Below the pieces are notes generated by a model that saw only the letters and a program-made list of their open reading frames with translations, did no database searches and had not been told where the DNA came from. The translations under genes were made by a program, and so were the position numbers. Source: Candidatus Geoarchaeota archaeon (lineage in GTDB: Archaea > Thermoproteota > Thermoprotei > Gearchaeales > WAQG01). From it: 11,194 bases of DNA. Below, one piece after another: positions 6,747 to 11,194 of the stretch (the stretch's first letter is position 1; each line of letters opens with the position of its first letter). Where the stretch lies: contig WAQG01000105.1 of assembly GCA_015520395.1 (NCBI GenBank), positions 1 through 11,194 of the forward strand, in the 5' to 3' direction.

Positions 6747-8047
6747 TCCTCAACCACCTCCATTGGAATAACCTTGACAAAGATGCTGTAGAGCAGGAGT
6801 AGGAGGAATATTATTGATGCTTGTAGCATCCATTCCCAGATGGTTGGGAAGTAGTACGTCCCCTGGCTGAAGTTGGCTATCCACTGGGCAGCGCCGGCCA
6901 CGTAGCCTGGGATCCTGTCCCATGGAAGCATCTTAATGTCCCACTCGGGCGGCATCCACGGGAATGGCTTCTCGGCGAGCGTTGGAAGAACTATGTTGAA
7001 CCTTATCCCAGCCACCCCTATAACCATCAGGATTCCAGCGAGGGCTGCCAGGAGCGGCCTGCGGCTAGGCTTGGTAAACATCAGTATACCTAGCGGCACT
7101 ATGAAGCCCAATAGGAGCTCTACAACCCAGAACACCCACCAGTAGGATCCGAACAGCATTATGTTTAGGATCTCCCGCTCCGCCGTCGGGGCTGTAGTCC
7201 ACATGTTAGTCACTACCTCCCAGAACATGAAGAAAAGCTCTACAAAGGCCAGAAGGATGACGACGCCCACCATCGAATCGACGGTCACCGGATCTATCTC
7301 GCCGCCCTGAAGCCACTTTGTCAAGATGTACAAGGCGAGCACAAGGGCAGCGCCACTGAACAATGCTGATAGGACGAAGTAGATGGGCGTATAAGCCCCA
7401 AACCACACCGGCCTCGCCCCAATCACGCCGAATATGGCCCCCGTCCCGCCGTGAACGCCTATGGCCGCCACGGGTATCCCTATAAGGGCAAGTATTCTCA
7501 CGATTGTGGCGTCCCTCTTAGCGTCCCCCTCAGTATAGCTCTTCTTGCCCAGGGCCAGGAGCCTGTAGATCCCACCAGCGCCCCTATTGGCCAGCTTGAT
7601 TATGTCGGCCCTAGACACCAGGTATAGCTCTGCTATCAATATGACTATGTATATCACATACATCCAAGCCTCTATGGCTATCCATGAGCTAAAGTTGGGC
7701 GACGTGTATAGGTAGATGAACCGCTCCATCCTACCGAGATCCGGCAGTATTGAGAGGAAGACCCCGAAGAGCGAGAGTATGGCTATGAGCAGCGCGTACC
7801 TTCCTATCCTCTCGAAGTTCTTAAGCCCGAACCCATAGACCAGCGTGGATATTAGGAAGGCCCCGGCGCTCAGCCCAACGAAGAATATGTAGAACGAGAC
7901 CCACAGACCCCAGGCCGTCGAGGACTGTGAGAGCGCCGTTATCTTCAGGTTGTACAGCACCCTGACGTACCACGAATACCCCGTGGCCACAGTTAGTACT
8001 ACGAGTATGGCTATCCAGGCAAGATACCTCCTACTCAAGCCCACCAC
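6743..8047 (-). CDS. ttrC: NrfD-type quinol-oxidising membrane subunit, TtrC-like
   Basis: Up to 434 residues with about ten hydrophobic helices, roughly at 9-30, 47-70, 84-104, 125-145, 183-205, 220-242, 258-280, 298-322, 332-352 and 405-425. The segment HGGTGAIFGV followed by ARPVWFG (199-217) is typical of NrfD/PsrC proteins. These haem-free membrane subunits take electrons from quinol and pass them to the attached Fe-S subunit. It lies between B and A, as in ttrBCA. It overlaps the end of the B gene by 17 bases on the nominal GTG start. That GTG sits inside the best ribosome-binding site (AGGAGGTGG, 8044-8052), so the TTG at 8036-8038, five bases past it, is a better start and would give 431 residues. 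About 55 residues between helices 9 and 10 are loop (PFPWMPPEWD). Confidence 0.87.
   Translation of the reverse strand: MVGLSRRYLAWIAILVVLTVATGYSWYVRVLYNLKITALSQSSTAWGLWVSFYIFFVGLSAGAFLISTLVYGFGLKNFERIGRYALLIAILSLFGVFLSILPDLGRMERFIYLYTSPNFSSWIAIEAWMYVIYIVILIAELYLVSRADIIKLANRGAGGIYRLLALGKKSYTEGDAKRDATIVRILALIGIPVAAIGVHGGTGAIFGVIGARPVWFGAYTPIYFVLSALFSGAALVLALYILTKWLQGGEIDPVTVDSMVGVVILLAFVELFFMFWEVVTNMWTTAPTAEREILNIMLFGSYWWVFWVVELLLGFIVPLGILMFTKPSRRPLLAALAGILMVIGVAGIRFNIVLPTLAEKPFPWMPPEWDIKMLPWDRIPGYVAGAAQWIANFSQGTYYFPTIWEWMLQASIIFLLLLLYSIFVKVIPMEVVEE
6754..6761 (-). promoter_or_regulatory. Ribosome-binding site of ttrA
   Basis: GGAGGTGG on the minus strand lies seven bases before the GTG at 6744-6746, inside the last codons of the membrane subunit gene. 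It supports the unusual GTG start and coupled translation through the GTGA overlap. Confidence 0.6.
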
Positions 8048-9071
8048 CTCCTAGGCCCGCCCTAAAACGCCCCCCAAACTCCCTAAGCAAAACCTCCTCC
8101 CTGTACCTATCCACCATAGCCTCCAACTCTGAAATAACGGAGGCCCCACCCTCACCAGTTATGTAGTAGACCGAGGGCTCAGTGCCAAGCTCCTCCTTCA
8201 GCCTAAACGCCCCATACCTCCTTAGAAGCTCGTTAACAAGGCTGTTAGGGTTGTTGAGATCTCCAAAGTAGGTTGCGCCGCCGATGCAAGTCGAGACGCA
8301 GGCCGGCAGAACGCCACTCTCAATCCTATGTATGCAGAAGTGGCACTTCCTAGTAATGCCTATAGTGTCACCCCTCCCATAGGGCCCCCCATACCAGGGA
8401 GTGGGCTGGTACTCCAACGACTTAACCCTGTCCTGTCTCTCCTTCGCCGCTGTGCCTGCCAGTGGACCATGCTCCAGCTCTGGCACCCACTCGTACCCAT
8501 AATCGGTGCTTCTGGCCCCGTATGGGCATGCCATTACACAGTACCTGCAACCGATACACTTCCCATAGTCTATGACAACTATGCCGTCTTCCCTCTTCCA
8601 AGTAGCGTTAACAGGGCATACCGATGTGCATGGCGGTTCATCGCACTGCATGCAGGGCCTTGGCAGGAAGTTCAGCTTAACGTTCGGGTACTCCCCAGTC
8701 TCCCATATCATCACCGGCCTATAGGTTATCCCGGGTGGAGTCTTGTTCTCAGCAATACACGACACTGTACATGAGTGACAGCCCACACACCTTCTAAGAT
8801 CTATCACCATAACCCACTTCCTCTCCTGCAAGGGCTTCTTCAACGACTCCTGGAGCTCCCTAGTCATCCTCACCAACTCACTCTCCCTATCCAACGCCAG
8901 AGACTCCGCTGGGGGGCTGGGCTGGGCGGCAACCCGCAAGCTCAGATCCCCACTGAGCACACCGACCGTCACTGCGGCGCCCAGCAATGCACCCTTTAGA
9001 AACTCCCGCCTTCCCAGCCTCGATGTCTCAGACCCATTAGGCCTCCTCAACCCATCAACCATCTTAAACAC
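8031..9071 (-). CDS. ttrB: Four-cluster [4Fe-4S] electron-transfer subunit with Tat signal, TtrB-like
   Basis: 346 residues from the nominal GTG, or 343 from the better-supported ATG at 9060-9062. The twin-arginine signal GRREFLK (20-26) is followed by a hydrophobic stretch. Sixteen cysteines form four clusters of the DmsB/PsrB/TtrB type: C95/98/101/105, C140/143/148/152, C172/175/178/182 and C243/246/258/262. KCHFCIHR and FGDLNNPNS are hallmarks of the family. The protein shuttles electrons between the NrfD subunit and the catalytic subunit on the outer face of the membrane. It is longer than the roughly 240-residue enterobacterial TtrB, with a ~45-residue charged linker after the signal and an ~80-residue tail ending Gly-rich. 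It is first in the operon; a TATA box and a phased repeat array lie upstream. The last codons are G/T-ending, unlike most gene ends here. Confidence 0.87.
   Translation of the reverse strand: MFKMVDGLRRPNGSETSRLGRREFLKGALLGAAVTVGVLSGDLSLRVAAQPSPPAESLALDRESELVRMTRELQESLKKPLQERKWVMVIDLRRCVGCHSCTVSCIAENKTPPGITYRPVMIWETGEYPNVKLNFLPRPCMQCDEPPCTSVCPVNATWKREDGIVVIDYGKCIGCRYCVMACPYGARSTDYGYEWVPELEHGPLAGTAAKERQDRVKSLEYQPTPWYGGPYGRGDTIGITRKCHFCIHRIESGVLPACVSTCIGGATYFGDLNNPNSLVNELLRRYGAFRLKEELGTEPSVYYITGEGGASVISELEAMVDRYREEVLLREFGGRFRAGLGGGGLE
8044..8052 (-). promoter_or_regulatory. Ribosome-binding site deciding the ttrC start
   Basis: AGGAGGTGG on the minus strand is a near-perfect Shine-Dalgarno site lying inside the last codons of the B subunit gene. 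It overlaps the nominal GTG start and sits five bases before the in-frame TTG at 8036-8038, which is therefore the preferred start. The position implies translational coupling. Confidence 0.55.
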
Positions 9072-9076
9072 CCTCT
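9069..9076 (-). promoter_or_regulatory. Ribosome-binding site deciding the ttrB start
   Basis: The minus strand reads AGAGGGTG, six bases before the ATG at 9060-9062. The upstream GTG (9069-9071) is part of this site and so is unlikely to be the start codon. The protein would begin three codons later, still ahead of the Tat motif. Confidence 0.5.
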
Positions 9077-9107
9077 AGAAGGGTTCACTAATGCCTTGAT
9101 TATAACA

Positions 9108-9117
9108 CTTATATAAG
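9108..9117 (-). promoter_or_regulatory. TATA box of the respiratory operon
   Basis: CTTATATAAG, a strong archaeal TATA box, lies about 40 bases before the ttrB start. An A-rich BRE-like stretch (CAAAAATG on the minus strand) lies just upstream. Transcription should begin near 9085, giving a short leader containing the ribosome-binding site. A second AT-rich stretch (AAAAATATAG, minus strand, about 9127-9136) could compete as a TATA box. Confidence 0.55.
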
Positions 9118-9136
9118 CATTTTTGCTATATTTTTA

Positions 9137-9196
9137 ACAATGTATGGTTAAATACAATTATGCACAATTGCATACATTATCATATGTTTGTGTACA
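9137..9196 (-). repeat. 10-bp-phased direct repeats upstream of the ttrB TATA box (putative regulator-binding array)
   Basis: On the minus strand, consecutive 10-base units from 9196 downwards are TGTACACAAA, CATATGATAA, TGTATGCAAT, TGTGCATAAT, TGTATTTAAC and CATACATTGT. Four of the six start TGT[AG] with AA at positions 8-9, giving a TGT recurring once per helical turn. Superimposed is a perfect 8-bp inverted repeat, AATGTATG (9139-9146) and CATACATT (9171-9178), and a near-palindrome CAATT/AATTG (9155-9159 and 9166-9170). The array starts about 20 bases upstream of the TATA box, a position suited to an activator. No regulator gene is adjacent. Confidence 0.5.
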
Positions 9197-9252
9197 ACAT
9201 AAGAGGTCTCCTAATCGAGTCCCCCCTCCAAGCACTAAACAGACATCACACG

Positions 9253-9269
9253 TCATGAGGACTTCATGA
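9253..9269. repeat. Two TCATGA palindromes one helical turn apart
   Basis: TCATGA occurs at 9253-9258 and again at 9264-9269, starts 11 bases apart, inside a wider CATCA (9244-9248) / TGATG (9267-9271) inverted repeat. It lies between the end of the ClC gene and the promoter of the respiratory operon. It could be a distal binding site or part of the ClC 3' end; chance is possible. Confidence 0.3.
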
Positions 9270-9287
9270 TGAGATCTTAAAACCTTC

Positions 9288-9317
9288 ACCTAGTTTCTTT
9301 ATTCCTATAATCTAGGT
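9288..9317 (-). terminator. Possible terminator hairpin of the ClC gene
   Basis: ACCTAG (9288-9293) and CTAGGT (9312-9317) form a 6-bp stem with an 18-base loop, about 38 bases past the ClC stop on the minus strand. It is followed downstream by a short GTTTTAAG stretch. A separate tight palindrome GTCAC-A-GTGAC (9331-9341) lies between it and the stop. Both are weak, because no long T-tract follows. Confidence 0.3.
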
Positions 9318-9354
9318 TGGGAGGCGGCTTGTCACAGTGACTGGTGGCTTAGGG

Positions 9355-10680
9355 TTAGTAACCTGCTTGTCTATGAAGCATTTGTTTCTCATAGATGGAT
9401 CTCGCCCCAGAGACGACATATGATATGACTGATGACATGGTGATTGGGACTAGGAGTGTGTAGCCTCCGCTCATCTCGGCCACCATTATTATTGATGTTA
9501 GTGGGGCTTTGGCGGCCGCTGAGAAGAATGCTGCCATCCCTATGAGGGCGTAGGCTGTGGGCATGGACACTATTTCGGGAGCTATCTGGTGAAATATGTA
9601 GCCCATAGCTGCTCCGAAGCTGGCTCCTATGAACAGCGAGGGTGCGAAGACCCCCCCGCTCCCACCGGAACTTATCGTAAAGGACGTTGCAATTATCTTA
9701 AATATGGCCAGAACTATGAGGAGGTGCACGGCGGTTATGCGCCCACTTAGTATACCGTTCATCACGTCGTAGCCGCCGCCGAGCACCTGTGAGTATTTCA
9801 GCCCTATCAGGCCGACGAGGAACCCGCCGATTGCGGGCTTAACGTGGTCTGGCAATCTAATCCTCTTAAATATGTAGTCCCGAGCACCATAGAATATTGT
9901 GACGTAGATGACCGCGAGTACGCCCATCACCACGCCAACGATCACCATGAAGCCGAGCTCTAATGGGTTGAAGGCGTAGCCCGGGTGTGTGAGGACGGGC
10001 GTCCACCCTGTAAACGCGCCGTAGATGGAGTATGCGACTATCGAGGCTATTATCGCTGGCATCAAAGCATCAACCTCATAATCCCTCTTGTACAGCACCT
10101 CAACCGAGAATATGGCCGCACCCAAGGGGGCCTTGAATATAGCCCCTATCCCCGCGGCAATGCCAGCTATCACAAGGTTCCTCCTGTCGCGGATGCTTAA
10201 CCTGAGCCTCTCCCCCAGAACGGAGCCTATCCCGGCGGCTATCTGGGCTATCGGCCCCTCCTTCCCCGCGCTCCCACCAGAGGCGATCGTCGAGGCGGAT
10301 GCAAGCGTCTTTATCACGGGGATCCTAGCCCTTATCCTGGCCCACCTCCTGTGTATCGCGTCTATGGCGGCGTCGGTTCCATGCCCCTCGGCCTCGGGGG
10401 CGAAGGTGTAGACGAGTATTCCGCTGACGAGCCCGCCCACTGTGGGAGCCGCTACTATGCAGCAGTTCATTAGGGGGCGAGTGGCAAGCTCGAAGAGCTG
10501 GATGAGGGATGTGAAAACTATCGCGCCTAGGCTTCCCACCACGCCTATTAGGCTGCCGAGTATAACCCACCTCTGAGCGTAGCCCAGAGAGGAGATGTCT
10601 ATTCCGAGGCGCTTAAGGAAGACCTGGGCTCTTAGCCTAAAGCTGAACCACCATATCTCCAGACGCTCCCTTACTCCCAA
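9355..10680 (-). CDS. ClC-family chloride channel or transporter, without CBS domains
   Basis: 441 residues, mostly hydrophobic, covering the ClC membrane core. The anion-pathway motifs are GHGTD (99-103, in place of GSGIP), GKEGP (139-143) with gating glutamate E141, GGSGGVFAP (339-347), and the central Tyr Y407 in MSGGY. Where E. coli ClC-ec1 has the internal proton glutamate E203 (IIEEM), this protein reads SVEVL with V195, as in eukaryotic channels. This favours passive chloride conduction, though some prokaryotic antiporters also lack that glutamate. The usual channel Ser (S107 in E. coli) is His100. The protein stops soon after the last helix, with no CBS pair. Its TTG start is supported by GGTGAT (10687-10692) six bases upstream, and there is no earlier alternative with a better site. 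It is transcribed divergently from the RCK-like gene and may help anion balance or acid resistance. Confidence 0.9.
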   Translation of the reverse strand: MGVRERLEIWWFSFRLRAQVFLKRLGIDISSLGYAQRWVILGSLIGVVGSLGAIVFTSLIQLFELATRPLMNCCIVAAPTVGGLVSGILVYTFAPEAEGHGTDAAIDAIHRRWARIRARIPVIKTLASASTIASGGSAGKEGPIAQIAAGIGSVLGERLRLSIRDRRNLVIAGIAAGIGAIFKAPLGAAIFSVEVLYKRDYEVDALMPAIIASIVAYSIYGAFTGWTPVLTHPGYAFNPLELGFMVIVGVVMGVLAVIYVTIFYGARDYIFKRIRLPDHVKPAIGGFLVGLIGLKYSQVLGGGYDVMNGILSGRITAVHLLIVLAIFKIIATSFTISSGGSGGVFAPSLFIGASFGAAMGYIFHQIAPEIVSMPTAYALIGMAAFFSAAAKAPLTSIIMVAEMSGGYTLLVPITMSSVISYVVSGARSIYEKQMLHRQAGY

Positions 10681-10686
10681 GGCTAT

Positions 10687-10711
10687 ATCACCTTGGGCTT
10701 AAGGGTTTAAA
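10687..10711 (-). promoter_or_regulatory. ClC gene promoter element and ribosome-binding site
   Basis: TTTAAA (10706-10711) is a TATA candidate 26-31 bases before the TTG start. AAGGTGAT (10687-10694) is a good ribosome-binding site six bases before it. The two conflict: a start 25 bases past this TATA box would fall after the ribosome-binding site. Either a further-upstream TATA (for example TTAAAAC on the minus strand near 10768-10774) is the real one, or the mRNA is nearly leaderless. Confidence 0.4.
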
Positions 10712-10723
10712 GGGATTGCCCCG

Positions 10724-10756
10724 CAGATGTTCGTCCGCCTCCATCGAACGTGTCTG
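10724..10756. repeat. Interrupted dyad in the divergent ClC / RCK spacer
   Basis: CAGA-T-GTTCG (10724-10733) faces CGAAC-GTG-TCTG (10745-10756) with an 11-base centre, a two-part inverted repeat. It lies between the TATA candidates of the two divergent genes, at 10706-10711 and 10778-10785, where a shared regulator would bind. The arms are short (5 and 4 bp) and unequally spaced. Confidence 0.33.
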
Positions 10757-10777
10757 TGGGTGGGGCTGTTTTAATCC

Positions 10778-10785
10778 TTTATATA
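10778..10785 (+). promoter_or_regulatory. TATA box of the RCK-like gene
   Basis: TTTATATA lies with its centre about 35 bases before the ATG at 10816. Transcription should start near 10807, leaving a leader of under ten bases with a weak GGAAGG stretch, so translation is probably near-leaderless. Confidence 0.55.
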
Positions 10786-10815
10786 TGCAAGTTTCTTTCT
10801 ATTGTTGGAAGGCCC

Positions 10816-11194
10816 ATGAGGATAGTGATTGCGGGTGCTGGTGAGATAGGGAGGGCGATCGTCCGTTACCTTAGGGATGAGCTGGATCACGCCCACATAA
10901 CCGTTATAGAGAGGAACCGGGAGCTGGCCGAGAAGTTCCTCGACAAGTTCCCCCACGTGGATCTCATCGTTGGTGATGTCGCCGACCCGGATACCCTGGA
11001 TCGCGCAAAGCTGGAGTTCGCCGACGTCTTCATAGCGACGACGGGCAGTGATACGATAAACATTGTTAGCGCGCTGCTCGCAAAGCGGAAGGGCGTCAAG
11101 TCAGTGATTGTTAAGCTCTCCCACCCGGAGTACGAGGAGCTCGCCAGAGCCCTCGGCATCAACATGATCGTCTCCCCCTACGAGAGCACGGCGA
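10816..11194 (+). CDS. TrkA-N / RCK-type NAD-binding protein (3' end outside window)
   Basis: 126 codons are visible, running off the right edge. The Rossmann motif GAGEIG (7-12) begins six residues after the ATG. An acidic residue at the end of the second strand (E32 in VIERN) favours NAD(H) over NADP(H). VGD (52-54) and ATTGSD (74-79) are typical of TrkA-N domains. Such proteins form cytoplasmic rings that gate Trk/Ktr potassium transporters or potassium channels in response to nucleotides. The ATG is the natural start because the first strand follows at once (MRIVIAGAGE). The TrkA-C domain and any TrkH partner would lie beyond 11194. It is divergent from the ClC gene, suggesting an ion-homeostasis locus. 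Confidence 0.88.
   Translation, partial: MRIVIAGAGEIGRAIVRYLRDELDHAHITVIERNRELAEKFLDKFPHVDLIVGDVADPDTLDRAKLEFADVFIATTGSDTINIVSALLAKRKGVKSVIVKLSHPEYEELARALGINMIVSPYESTA

Noticed and set aside
8328..8774. Open + strand frame of 148 codons opposite ttrB
   Set aside because: It is antisense to the cysteine-rich clusters of ttrB and has no recognisable domain, so it is a shadow of that gene's codon pattern.
9266..9272. ATGATGA resembling a C box of a C/D guide RNA
   Set aside because: No CTGA D box follows at a suitable distance and no D'/C' pair is visible.
10739..10755. CGTTCGATGG on the minus strand resembling a tRNA T-loop
   Set aside because: No acceptor stem, D arm or anticodon arm can be built around it; it is better explained as part of the dyad in the divergent spacer.
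10887..11165. Minus strand open frame opposite the RCK-like gene
   Set aside because: The + strand frame has a clean Rossmann motif and TATA box; this antisense frame has a Ser-rich composition with no motif.

Overview
The window looks like chromosomal DNA of a thermophilic or hyperthermophilic archaeon of the Thermoproteota (Crenarchaeota), most like the Desulfurococcales/Acidilobales. The evidence is archaeal TATA boxes (TTATATAA, TTTATATA, TTTAAA), GGTG/GGAGG-type ribosome-binding sites, very frequent GTG and TTG starts, AGG/ATA-rich codon use, an archaeal-type family-4 uracil-DNA glycosylase, and an SDR of the subgroup I recall from Aeropyrum pernix. The genus cannot be fixed from sequence alone. 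No mobile element, CRISPR array, tRNA or rRNA was found.

Layout. (1) 1-551, +: the C-terminal part of an unrecognised Trp/Tyr-rich protein that enters from the left. (2) 552-870: gene-free spacer between convergent genes. (3) 3460-871, minus: a compact set of family-4 UDG, a radical SAM protein with extra cysteine clusters, and an SDR with a degenerate catalytic tetrad. (4) 9071-3546, minus: a complete three-gene respiratory operon in the order B-C-A (four-cluster Fe-S protein, NrfD-type membrane protein, molybdopterin catalytic subunit), the order of ttrBCA of tetrathionate reductase. Genes overlap by 17 and 4 bases, a TATA box and a striking 10-bp-phased repeat array lie upstream, and a T-tract lies downstream. 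(5) 10680-9355, minus: a ClC chloride channel/transporter. (6) 10816-11194, +: the start of a TrkA-N/RCK-type NAD-binding protein, transcribed divergently from the ClC gene and cut off by the window edge.

How they work together. The central operon should encode a complex on the outer face of the cytoplasmic membrane. NrfD (C) oxidises quinol, the B subunit carries electrons through four [4Fe-4S] clusters, and the A subunit reduces a sulfur oxyanion (tetrathionate is the best guess) or a related acceptor such as arsenate or polysulfide. Both A and B carry twin-arginine signals. The UDG set is a separate unit with a repair gene and two enzymes of unknown substrate. The ClC and RCK-like genes form an ion-homeostasis pair sharing one spacer.

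Nothing here is clearly a new system. The points most worth a second look are the phased repeats before the respiratory operon, the orphan radical SAM protein with two extra cysteine clusters, the SDR lacking the catalytic Tyr and Lys, the ClC lacking the internal proton glutamate, and a marked 5'-to-3' drift of third codon positions from G/T to A/C in several genes.
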